Positions 12,395 to 24,187 of a stretch of 64,000 nt of DNA are shown here, piece after piece. Each line of letters starts with the position of its first letter. The stretch's first letter is position 1. Under the pieces are notes generated by a model. That model was not told the DNA's origin. It saw only the letters and a list, made by a program, of their open reading frames with translations, and ran no database searches. The position numbers and the translations under genes are program-made. This DNA is from Pseudoscleropodium purum. Taxonomy: Eukaryota > Streptophyta > Bryopsida > Hypnales > Brachytheciaceae. Location of the stretch: positions 20,328,173 through 20,392,172 of the forward strand of contig OZ017798.1 in NCBI GenBank assembly GCA_963969395.1. Reading direction: 5' to 3'.

Positions 12395-15300
12395 ATGGCG
12401 GCGACACCGACGGGTACTTCGCCGACGCGCCCATCGCCGAGGACGACTTCTTCACACGCTGCACAAGATCTCGCTGCTCAGTTTCCATCTCTGGTGGCCC
12501 AATCTTCCCATCGCCATATCCGCTGCATTGTCAAGCTCGGTGAGTCGCCCTGTGCCCTGTTATAATCAAACTTCGGTTGAAATTGTTGATGGACTCAGAC
12601 GAATAAAAATGTATTGCACTGTAAAGTCTGGGAGAGGAAGTCTGCAATGAACAGTAAGGGAGAGGTTCCATCTCCCATGAGGTTTACATGTGATCTTGGA
12701 ACCTTTTCCTACACCAATCTAGAAACTGACACCATCTAAAATTTGGCACATTGATTTTGTATTAAGGTAAAAAATCAAATTGCAAAAAACTAGAGGTCAA
12801 TAGATGAAGTATTCTCACGTTTAGCACAAATCGAAACCCTCCTGTATGGTCACTGGAGCCTCTAATGTACTGTAGGGTTAGTGGAGTCTCTTCCTTAGGT
12901 GTTGTGTACTCTTCTGATTCGAATATTCTCTTCTTATCAATCAGGTGGGGCTGCGATCACTAGGAAAGAAGAACTGGAGACAGTCAATGAGCCCATCTTA
13001 GCGGCCACCACATTGCATTTGAAAGAAGCCATGGGACTGCCTTTCGCAACTGTGTCGATGGATTGGAGCAGGAAGGAAGAGAGTGTCGTCATTGCGGATC
13101 TGGTGCCCAACTGTAGTGGACAAAACTTGGAGTTTCCAAACGCTTTCATCATTGTTCACGGAGCAGGTTGGTGAGTGCCCATCTTTCTTCATGTTAAAGG
13201 ACCAAGCATTCATGGTTTGAACATGTGTAATTGTGTAAGAGAATAATTCAGTTGGGGATAAATTTTGTATCACCAGAATTAGTGAAGAAACATGGCATGT
13301 GTTGGTCAAAATATTATTAAAAGTGGACAATAGAAAGTGGACCATGTGACCTTCTCAGAGGTGGTTAGAAACTCACGAGGCCCATTCTTGGTTCTTTAGG
13401 GTTTGATCCTCCGATTGGACTTCTGTATTTGTAACCCTAAACCGCAGGCCACTTGAGGTTTTGATCAATGAAATTAACGCCTATTATGTTCGATTTTGTT
13501 CTGTTTCATTCATTGAATGATTGGAGCAGGTTCATATGGTCACTTTCAAGCTAGTAAGTCGGGAGTGAACAAAGGTGATCTGAAGAACCCTTTTGTGAAG
13601 GCCGGCTTTGTTGCCACTCGCATTTCTGTGAGTGCTCAGTTCTGAGTTCCCTGTAACAGTCTTTGACATTCGCGTTACGCTACGCTCTCTATGTTGTGAT
13701 TAGAGCGCATTTTTATTCATTCTTTCTGATAACATGCAGGTGAGCAAGCTGAATCAGGAGGTTGTACGATCCTTGGCTTTAGGTAAGAGCTTGCAGTACT
13801 TGTTCCTGGCATGCTTTTCCGAAGGATTCATATACTAACGCAGTTGATTGTTTTGTTTTTACATCGCATCATAGATACCTATGATTGGAGGTAAACGGGG
13901 GTGTCCCTAATATTGTAGTAAAGTTCTTGTAATGCGGGTACACATTGGAGGTTCCCACAATACTTTTGTCATTAGAAAGTACAGAAAATTGGAGAAATAG
14001 CCAAAGAAGGAGATTCAGCACGGTTTAAGCATATGAATGTGTTATTGATAGTGTAGAGAAGCTTTGATAGTGTAGGGATTTGCACATTCAAAGACTCACA
14101 CAATTTGGATCTATGAGATGCAAAATTTAGCACAGGTGTGACCGTCGTGGTTGTGGCAACAACACATGCCATACTAGTCAAGTACTACGCAAGCTTTAAA
14201 ACACATTGTATATTGCGTTTGTGATTCAGAGGGTATTCCTGCTGTTGGAGTGCCCCCGTTTGCTGCTGGCTGGTCCACTCAGAACAAAGCGGTACTTTTA
14301 TGTATTCATGAAGTGATATAGGATCATTCCCCATAACTGATTGATCTTGTCTGATCATTATATGGCAACGCCCATTGTTATAGTAGCTCTATAGAACGAG
14401 ACCTGTCCTCTGAGAAGCCCCATGAAACGGAGGGCTTCTTCAAATTGTCTAATGTCAGTGCGGTGTGTGCTTACAGTTGAAACGGGACAATGTTTTGGAG
14501 GTCCGGCGAGCAGTAGATGCTGGCTTTGTACCTGTATGTCTTCTCATTCAAAACTTGCGTTCTCATAGAATTTTACCAATTCATCTTCCTCTTCGTCTTC
14601 TTTTTCTAGATCAGAAGTATGTATTGTGGATTTCTGCATAAAATCTGGAGTTTCTATGCTTGGAAACAGTAGCCAGTTAGTGGGCAAGAGTTTGATTTTC
14701 TGACATTCGTCAAAAATTTCACCCATATTCTACACCCTGGGGTGCAGGTATTGCATGGAGATGCAGTTCTGGATGATACTCTGGTGAGTATTTAGCAGAT
14801 TTATTTCAACTGTGAAGTGCTTCAATGGCCAAAAGTGGATGCTTCCATATGTATAGGAGTTCGAATTAATCACTTAGGAACCATCAAAGAAGGTGACAAA
14901 ATGTACCAATAGGAAGAAGAAATAATTCCTAAATTTTTTAATGGTAGGGATATTTTTTGGAATCAACTATAATTGATTATTAGCGTCCAAAGTGGACTGT
15001 CAATTTTTTTGGTGGCACTTGGGGGTTAAGGGATTCCTCGCTACTGTGTTGTTCATCCTTATCTTCTAATGTGGACTGGTTTTGTATTTTGTTTGTTCTA
15101 CAGGGTTGTACAATCCTCAGTGGGGACGTTATCGTGAGACGACTTGCTCAAGTTGTGAAGCCCAGCTTCGTTGTATTTTTGGTATCCTGCTAATTATTCT
15201 TGATATTTTTCTTTTGACGTTTCTACACTGATGATTGGTTGGCTTTAAAGTTCATTTGAGCATTTTGGGGGCTCAGTCCTTTACAAGAATCTCAAGACCA

Positions 15301-17019
15301 ACGTGCCTGGTGTGTTCGATCGTTCTCCTGAAGAACCAAACGCAACTCTGTTGAGAGAAATTGGTGCGTCCATTGGTTAGAAGCCCACTTTGTCTCTGAG
15401 TACACCTCAAACTGTAGTTACCTGATCTACCTCTTGTGCTTTTTCATGTATTTGATTTTATCCTTCCTATGCGTGTTCCTACTTTTATTCGATTCTAGGC
15501 TTGAGTTTTTGAGCATTTAGTCATATCTGCTTTTCTACCTTTTATGTCATCACTTCCCCACGGTATTTTATATTTACCTTCTTGATATTTCACGGTACAT
15601 TGTAACAGTGGTGTTTGAAGACTCCAGTTGGACAATTGTGGATCCCCCTTTTGGAGTAAACAGCAAGAATGGAGGTATGATTCTTAGGACTCTTATTTCA
15701 TGCTAAGCTAGTAAATACGCTCTTTATTTTACAAGCACTTGGGTTTCGCCTGATATACTGACAGATTGTGACCTTGTACTGTAGGTGCAGTTCAAACAAC
15801 CGTTGCGGCTCACGACACAACTGGAGGCATGTCCACCAAAATTGCCGAAGCTGCGTCAATCGCTGCCATGGGCATTGACGTCTATATTGTGGAGGTAATC
15901 GATATTTTTGTAATTTGCGCTCTCATTTGATTTGAGAATTTCAACTACCGGAAAATTGTAGATTTTCGTTTTCTCGGAGTAGCTTCCACAGGATAGTTTT
16001 CTTATCCTTCTATTTCAAAGAGTAAATTCAGTCTCTTTGCTATTGAAAACATAAAATGCAGCTTGTTCTAGGCAAATTTTTATTGGTTTATTTCAGTTCC
16101 TGAGCGTTTACTCTTCTCTTCTTGAGCGGTACTCTTGAGGAGAGGGAAGAAGTAAATTAGAAGACAAGAAAGGACTTGATGACGTGAAAGTAGGGTCTCG
16201 TTATGGGAAATAACTTACCAAGCCACAAGAGTGTTGAGGAATGGTAATTCAACAACGAGGTTGTACTTCATGTTACTTGGTTCATAATCTCAATGGTTGA
16301 ATCTTGTTCGATCATGCTCAACCAAGGTTCTCTAAAGGATTGCATAACACTAAAAAAGAACAAAATTATAAAGTATAACCTTGCTTTCCATATTCAATGT
16401 TTGGTTACCAACTCTACTCAACTGGAAGGATCATGCCTTGGAGCCTCCTCTTGGGTGCACTACAGTGATTTGTGTTATTAGTGCATGTGACACTAATTTA
16501 CCAAAGTCGCACTATTTTAAATTGGTGCAGGATGAAATATGATTGTATTGTACCAACTTCCACAAAAATAAATTTTTGTAGTGATACGAATTTTTGTAGG
16601 TGACCCTAATGTTGCACCTCATTAAGAGAACAAATCTGTGTAGTGTATTATGGCAGTTTTCTCTAAGAAAAATAGATTGAGTAGTTATTACAGCGACTAA
16701 ATTTGCATTGAATGTAGCTTAGGGCGGCATGAACCTCCGTGTTCTGGTCGAATTGCATATTGTACAGTTCAGTGGCACCCAGTGTACTTGCCTGCCTTCA
16801 TTGCAATTCTCCTATAGAATTCTGTTATGGCTCTATTAAATTGAGGTACTGTCTTCAGGGCATTGCAAATGATACAACTGTTCTATGTTTGCCATTTGGT
16901 GCTCACAGGCCGGAACTCCTCATGCCTTAGAAGCTTTGAGAGGACACGTCAAGAACCTGAAGAGCAAAAAAACCTGGATGGGCACACTAATCAGGAGCGC
17001 TCTTGGTCGAAGCTCCTAG
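12395..17019 (+). CDS. IPK: Isopentenyl phosphate kinase
   Basis: Twelve exons: 12395-12539, 12945-13166, 13530-13627, 13740-13782, 14230-14291, 14477-14533, 14748-14783, 15104-15181, 15297-15363, 15609-15674, 15785-15894, 16909-17019. All phases close, giving 364 aa. The enzyme phosphorylates isopentenyl (and dimethylallyl) phosphate to the diphosphate with ATP, feeding the mevalonate-side isoprenoid pool. Amino-acid-kinase fold motifs in order: KLGGAAIT (N-terminal glycine loop), HGAGSYGH (residues 120-127, with the His expected to be catalytic), RISVSKLN, GIPAVGVPPF, VLHGDAV, GCTILSGDVI, KPSFVVFL, DTTGGM (phosphate-binding loop), GIDVYIVEAGTP. The N-terminal 35-40 residues are Ser/Thr/Pro-rich and vary in the family. 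Odd point: the usual TDV after VVFL reads TNV here. Intron 11 (about 1 kb) holds a MITE-like repeat. The donor of intron 2 is GTTGGT, with a stronger GTGAGT four bases further on that would break the frame. Confidence 0.93.
16458..16645. mobile_element. MITE-like repeat E, copy 1 (IPK intron 11)
   Basis: About 188 bp with inverted ends: CACTACAGTGATTTGTG on the left and, reverse-complemented, CACTACACAGATTTGTT on the right. The core (GTCGCACTATTTTAAATTGG) recurs at 38195-38366, 26731-26859 and 30800-30965. No coding capacity. Confidence 0.65.
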
Positions 17020-20000
17020 GCATAGGGTAGGGACACCCACACTTGCCACTTTTCTAAATAGTTTCCTATCACTAGACTTGTCAATATTTCTGTTGTTCAT
17101 TTAGCACATGAAAGAGGATTTCAAGTCACCGTAGCCTGTGTTATTGGATACTGTATGCAAAAGTTGTGAAGGCTTTGGTGTATGCCTTATAATCAACGTT
17201 GGAACCAACACTTGGTCAATATTTATGTAGTTCACATCCTTTTTGTCAATATATACCCATTTTCTGAAGATTTTAGGCTGGCAATTTCGACTCAGTGTCG
17301 ATTATGGGTGTCCCGACCTTATATAAGCTTCATGACAGTGAATCAGCAGAGCACTTTGGAATGCTGTTTTTAACCTCTTTAGTAACATTTGGGAAGGCTC
17401 AGATGTGGACATCGACCGATATCGGTGCTCTGGCGTAACGACTTCAATCAGTCAGTCAATGGACGCATTTTCATGTATTTGTAATTTAATAGTCCCTCTG
17501 TCCGTGGATGATCATCCACTTTAAGTTTCATGTTTTTTTTAAGTTGTTTTGAGTAGGTCATATGGAGACTTCCTTTTGGCAGATTTTCTATTTAGATTGC
17601 AATGAATACATGCAATGTTCTTCATTGATTCTAGGGATAAAATTCGGAACCTTCCTTTGTTATATTTTTCTACAATATGATCAATGAAATTGTGGGACGG
17701 AGGGAGTACGATGATTGTCTATCCTCTAAAGTAACAATGTTTCTGGGCCTGAAGATGAATTTTGATGCAAATTTGATTCAAATGCACCTCATGAAGTTTG
17801 CACGCATTTTGCATGATGTCTCTTTTCGCTCTTTGTTTGGATTCTAAGCATATTTGTTGGACACACATAGCCAATAAGTATATGGAATGAATTTAGTCTC
17901 CCTTAGCATGCTTGAAAGTCATTCTTCCTTTCGGATGATTCCATCGTAACGGCCAAATCCCAAGTGTCAGTCTAGTTCACACCACGAAATGAGGAGCTCA
18001 ATCACCTTTACTGTACTCTCTCGCTTGCCACAAAAAAAGGCTTTAAAATTAAGTGAGCTATTTATACCTATCCATAGGAAAAGGGCTGAAAGGCAACATG
18101 TTTAAGTGCAGTTCAATTGCACATACCAATTATCATCTACCTACCTACACCATGCCCAGACAATCTAGCAATACATCCTGAAGGAAATAGAAGTCGAGTT
18201 ACGGCAAAAATGCATACCCTATTTGATAAAAGCTAAGTAAAGCACTTATTTTGAATTGAACGAAGTGTGTGAAACGAAAGTCTTATTGCACACGCATTCA
18301 TTCTGTCATACAATCTTACATTTTGTGGTTTATGAAATTTGAAACGTACTAAGCTTAGATGATTTAAAAAAAGTTAGAAAAAAAATTCATCAGGTATAAC
18401 TGAATTGTAGCAAATTTGCCAAAAATCGACAACTGAATCTGAAAAGAAGCATGTGTCTGCCACACACGAGAAGTACCTTTTACTCCATGCTCTAATTTCA
18501 GTGTCAGAGCAGAGCAGGAGAGAGAGACTTGACTGCAAGTTTGCGATGTTTTTCGAAGGCAGAGATCAGGCGAGGCGATGGAGTGGGGTCTTGAAAGGGG
18601 ACTTGAAATTAAAGAGGCCACAAGTGGAGCAATGTGTCAGCAGGAGAAGACAAATGTACGAATCCAAGTGAATCCCAAATGAATGAGATCATTGAAATTG
18701 GTCAGGCTATGCTGCAGGCTCGTCATCAATGAAGGAGGTACCCAAGCTTTCCACTGCAGCGTCCACCAGCCCCGTTGAATCACCGCTCCCATAACATCAA
18801 TATCATATTATATATTTACTTATAGAAGAACTCTCAACTGAAGCACTAAACTCATTAAACTTACAGTAAGATACTGAATCAATCGTTCACTGAAGTTCAA
18901 TTTTCACTGACGACATACTCACACGTTGGCGCTAGTTCTGTACTGTAAGTTTATGTGCATGCCCACTAGCTAACTAAAATCGATCTCCAACTGATCACGG
19001 AGTTAAACTCTCTCTCACTCAATTTTTGACCACTTGATCTCGGAACCTTACCCGAGTCAACGAGTAAGCAGTCATCATTCCAAGAGACGAAACTGCAGCA
19101 AAAATCCAACGCACAAGTTCGTTTGCTAACTGACCAACTAATAATTCTAAACATCGATGTAATCACTGCAACAAATATATAGTTGGGTCGTTGCAATACT
19201 CTGCAACTATGAGATAGGGTATGAGAATTCTCTTTGGGAGATGATCCGATTGGAATGTTTCTGGTGTCATTGTGAAACTAATTGAGTGGACTTTTATAGC
19301 GAAGTCTACTTCCTCCTTCAATTAATTGACTGATTGAAAGAAATCATTTCTGGTCATTAGATCTGGCTCTAGCAATACCAAAGGACGAAGACTCTTCAAT
19401 TGAAGTAATTAATCTTGCTTCGAGTTCAGCTGTGAGTAGGTTATAACTCATCGGTGTGATCAACTTTCAACTTGTGCCATTGAGCCTCTGACATGAGCCA
19501 GGAACCAGGCTGCTTTAATTACATGTGGAGGCTGCCAACTACCTCCATCGACAGCAGTACTGACATGTTAGCTAGCGCAGGTATATATTAATATAATTAT
19601 AGAAGAGCGAACTCCTGTGCGGCGCTGATGCCGTTCTCTTTTCTCAAGAATCATGTGTAGTTAATTTGATGATTTGGTAAGTGCACCATATTCTGAACAT
19701 GTTGGAAGAGTAGATGGTTGATCGTCGATCCTAGTCTAGCTACGCCACAGCCTCCATATATACTGTATGTTCGATTGAAGAGTTGAAGCCTCAGTTTTAG
19801 TTGATCCCGTGAGTTTCATAGCAATCGCCATTATAACGAGGAGTTCGATGGAGGATGACTTGCGCACTTGCTCGGTACTAGCACGGTATCTCACCTTGTC
19901 GTGCAAAATTCAAAACAGACCATGTTTTTTGTATCGAACTTTAGCTCGTTACCGTTCGCTTCTTTCTGTTTTGATATTCTAGCTTGTTCACTTGGTTGAT

Positions 20001-20425
20001 ACCCGAAGATTCAGCACTTCATTCGTAAGCACTCAAGATCCGGGAGTTTAGTGATGGAAATGAATGGAAAATCATTCCAAATTTGCCAGTTAGTTATCAG
20101 GAATTAGCGTCAACTTGTGAACTTAGCCGACTTCTTAATCAAGCAGTGCAGACATCTCTCAACTAATTGACGCTACGTGTTCACTCCAGGATGAAACGTT
20201 AAGTGGAGAGACTTGTACGTGGTAGGTAAAGTGGGCTATCAGAGCTAGTTAGAGTTGTACTAATTCTAAAAATTCCACATTCTCTTTATCACTCAGCAGG
20301 TTGGGAGCTCCTCTGAGTATTCATGAAAAGTGTCTCTATTTTGCAGATTCGGGGCATCAGATAGCTAACACAGGTGACAGTGAGTCTGATTGACGTGACT
20401 GTCTCTAAATTAGTTGGAGCGAAGC
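17020..20425. other. Spacer between IPK and the NIP aquaporin
   Basis: Holds the IPK 3' UTR, a Stowaway-like MITE (17492-17706) and the promoter of the aquaporin. A strong acceptor (TATTTTGCAG, ending about 20346) shortly before the aquaporin ATG suggests an intron in its 5' UTR. I see no further gene on either strand. Confidence 0.5.
17492..17706. mobile_element. Stowaway-like MITE
   Basis: 215 bp flanked by TA on both sides (17490-17491 and 17707-17708). The left end reads GTCCCTCTGTCCG; the right end, reverse-complemented, reads CTCCCTCCGTCCC. This is the classic Stowaway (Tc1/mariner-type) end with TA target duplication. No open frame of note. It lies about 470 bp downstream of the IPK stop codon. 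Confidence 0.8.
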
Positions 20426-23400
20426 ATGGCGGAGATTAAAATCCGCATGCCCGGAAGTACTGTGTCTGCTTCCGAGGACGAGTATCCACGAGCAGGCAAC
20501 AAGGTGTCGCAGGAGCCAAGTCCAAGTCATGGCGGAGATGGTGATCTTGATGCGCAGGTCAAGTCCTCCCAACAGGATACAAAGCGATACAAAGCCTGGT
20601 TTTCGTTACGGACGCCGCTGGTGCAAAAGGTACGTGAATTAATTTTAGCAATTAGCAATTCCATGGCTGAAATCTGTTCTTTGGGCACCGTGCTAGCTGT
20701 ATTAGCTAGGTAACTCTAGCAAGAGGCTCCCAGTCGTGGAAAATTGTACGTGCTCAGCCAAGCAAGCAACTCACGATCCCTGTTTGTTGATCTAATGATA
20801 GGATTCAGACTGTTGGCATTTGTTGGGAGGTGTGTGTCAGAAGGGAGTGTCAGTTAGTAAATTGATTTGCTCAGTCACATGGAGTTTGGAAGGTGGTTTG
20901 ATTTTTTATAAAGAACTGAACTACTCAAAAACTAAAAGCGTTTAGCTTTTCGACTTGAGTTCACTGGTAGAAATGCACAAGGCTCGAATCGAAGTATCTG
21001 TATGAGTTTCTATAGAGTTTCTACGTGATTCATTGCAAATTGAGTTAGTTCCAATACAAGAATTTAAAGCATAATCGTCATGGAAAACAGGTGGTTTTCT
21101 TCTCTAAGAGTTACAATTTTTTAAACAAAGATACATGACATCTACGTTATACTTGAAAAAATCATAAGTGAATTACAGGAGTGTCCCTTGTGGAAGATAG
21201 GCTCATTTTCCATACTAATTAAGTGCACTACTTCAAACTCCTGCAGCACCAGAGCCCCAGATTACAGTGCATGGTCCAATTATGATAGAAAAGAGTGACC
21301 TTGCTAGTGCATTGTGAGTGGGGATTGAAGCGCAGGAGATTTCCAACATGAAAAGTGGAAAAATACCCTTCAATTCATTTCGTGTCTAAAGAAACTGGAC
21401 CAATGTCCCTTTGTATCCAAATTCCATTCCTAATTAATGTATCCCAGCGTATCCCATTCTCGATATCATCCCAGGACCTTACATACCGGAAACTCTTCAA
21501 AAACTCCATACATGGACATTTTGGATTATTCTCCTGAGCATTTGTTGGGAGATTGCGGCTACGGCGTCCCTGGAGAATTGAATGCTTAGTACTCTGGTGT
21601 GTTGTTGTGTTGTGTGTCTGCATCAGGTGGTGGCGGAAGTAATCAGCACGTTCATTCTGGTGTTCACGGGATGCGGTGCGGCCATGGTGAACGAAATCAG
21701 TCACGGCAAAGTGACGCCCGTAGGGGTCTCTCTGGTGTTCGGCCTGGTGGTCACCATTATGATCCACACCGTGGGACACATCTCTGGTGCACACATGAAT
21801 CCCGCAGTCACGCTCGCGTTTGCAGTCGCACGCCATTTTCCTTGGACACAGGTATTTGAGCCCAAACCATGTCAATCCTCTTCAACTTAACCTCAAATGC
21901 AAGAGAAGATCAAGTGTGTGACATTGTGAGTTGAAATGAAGTCTGGAATGTAGGTGGTATAGAATCGTCTTCAAGCTTTTTGAATCCTTTGGGTTGAGCA
22001 TGTTTTTTTAGGTTGATTTTGGACTGATGAACTGAGATTTTTTTGGTCCAAATTGCACGTGATTATCAGCACTGTGGCATTGTGACAATCGATGCCTATG
22101 TTGTATGTGAAATGGTTTTCTAATAGTACTTTCTATAGGGGTGGTTTCATTTGTTTCAAAAAAAGAAAAGATGTACTCGGGGTCATGGCGTCTGGATTCA
22201 GTATACATTTAGGTGGAATAGAATCGTTTTCTTGCTTTTTGCATCCTTTATGTTGAGCTTGTTAATTTCTTTTAAGTTTCTTCTGAGCAGATGAACTGGA
22301 GATTTCTTGTTTCCGACATTTGAGAGTAAATTAATCTGCTTGTGATTAGTAAACATGACGAACGGAACTTCTATATGAGTGGAATGTATCCCCAGGTCCC
22401 ACTGTACATTGCCGCCCAATGTGGGGGATCTATAACTGCGGCGTTCGCATTGCGGTGGATCCTGCATCCAGCAGCCTACGAAGGAGCCACCCTTCCTGCT
22501 GGCAGTGACGTGCAGTCGTTCCTGCTGGAGATCGTCATCACCTTCATTTTGATGTTCGTCGTGGCTGCCGTTGCTACCGATACACGCGCAGTAAGACTCT
22601 CCCTTTTTGTTTCCTTTCTTGTTTCATTGTCTACAGATAGTTGCTTTCAACATTTAGATAACATTTTTGCATTTTGAGCTAGACTGCAGGAGGGAGTGTA
22701 GAAACGAGGTTTAATGAATTCATGCTTTATACTAATCACTTAAGTTATGTGCACATCTAATCGTCACTAATTTTATATTTCAACTGAACTTATTTACTTT
22801 CATGAAACACAAATTATTTTTACTGATCTTATTGGCAACTGAAGGGGATTCCGGTGCACTTCACCATGCATTAATTGGACACCTTATGAAATGAGTTATG
22901 AATTTTTAAGGTACTGCCTAAGTTTTCATGACGCTTTTTGATCCAAATATAGGGGTTGCATTGCATTTTAAGCATTTTTTAGGGTTATGTGTGTACTGTA
23001 CATTCCTGAATCCAGCATTGTTCATTTTTATTTTTCTTAACTTGTTGTTTTATCATCTACAAATCCTACCACCCACAAATATGTACGAATTTGCATCTAC
23101 AATTTGGGTGCTTAGAATGCATGTGATGGATTGTCAATGCAGTTTTGTAACATCGTGACACTGTAAAGTTGCATGAAAAAATGACTTTATAGAAGAACTT
23201 TGGGTTGCAAGAGAGAGGAAGAGTAGTCAAGAATTAATTTCCCATCTATTGAACTCCTTATCATCACATTTATATGCAACTTCGTGTGACATAACTTAGT
23301 GTAATGACGAAAGTAAAGAGTGAGTTTTGAACTGGGTGCATCCATCCTCTAAAATTTCGTGAGAGAATGTTATATTAGAGAAGGTGATATTCAGGTACAC

Positions 23401-24187
23401 AACATGACAGATTCTGACGAAATCAAAACAGTAGGGATAATACAATTGTAGAGTGTCAATCGAGTGGGTTGAGTGTAAATTTCACCCCTGGGTTTTTGTG
23501 TGATTGCAGTGTGGAGAATTGGCTGGAATAGCTGTAGGATCTGCAGTCGCCTTGAATGCTCTCATGGCCGGGTATGCAATCCATCTCTCTCCATGTGCAT
23601 TTATTCCTTGCTTCAGTATTACAGGCGACCCTAAGCACATCCATTCTTCTGTTGCAGACAAGATATTCAATAATTGAACGAAAAGCATTCTCATATCAGA
23701 ACAGAATAACGTCACTTTTCAGTTCGAACACTCTCTCTAATTACACATTCTCTGTAAATTTTCAGTGTTGTATACAAACCCAATAGGAAAACTTCCACAT
23801 GTGAAATCAAGTGCCTTCGGAGTCCGTTTTTTTTGTCCCCAGTATGCAGCGCGTTAAGATAGCGAGAGTTTACGACACCTGTTTTGAAAATTTGAAGTCA
23901 GAATTCACTATCCGCAAGCTGTTTGAACCTTTTCCATGTTATTATTTACAACACGAAACCTTTTTGAATCTGTGAATGACAGACCAATATCAGGGGCATC
24001 AATGAACCCAGCAAGGTCGTTAGGCCCAGCTGTTGCCTCCGGAAACTACCGAGCCCTGTGGGTGTACTTCGCAGGCCCAACAATCGGCTCCATCACAGGA
24101 ATGCTGGCATACAATTGCATTCGTATGCAAGACACAGCTGCGCAATGCTGCGACAATAATAAGCCTGCCAAAAGCTTCCGCCGCTGA
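20426..24187 (+). CDS. Nodulin-26-like intrinsic protein (NIP) aquaporin
   Basis: Five exons: 20426-20629, 21627-21851, 22396-22590, 23510-23571, 23983-24187; 296 aa. It is a six-span channel for water and small uncharged solutes (NIPs carry glycerol, boric acid, silicic acid or arsenite). Residues 1-66 are a polar cytosolic N-terminus. Both NPA boxes are intact: HISGAHMNPAVT (N126-A128) and SGASMNPARSLGPA (N237-A239). GASMNPARSLGPA and the exon pattern point to NIP rather than PIP or TIP. The aromatic/arginine filter, read by alignment to AQP1, is F106 (H2), A225 (H5), A234 (LE1), R240 (LE2), so F-A-A-R; this is neither the usual NIP-I W-V-A-R nor NIP-III G-S-G-R. The C-terminus is basic (KPAKSFRR) with a serine that could be phosphorylated. 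The first ATG (20426) is taken as start. Confidence 0.93.

Noticed and set aside
13972..14181. Minus-strand frame inside an IPK intron
   Set aside because: No motif and AT-rich intron composition; overlaps a well-supported plus-strand gene.
18715..18800. Minus-strand frame ending GDSTGLVDAAVESLGTSF... with a stop, like a real C-terminus
   Set aside because: It needs an intron acceptor in a poor context, and I found no upstream exon that joins to it between 18800 and 20300.
21375..21875. Minus-strand frame of 166 aa
   Set aside because: It lies opposite aquaporin exon 2 and its intron; the plus strand there carries the NPA motif, so this is a shadow.
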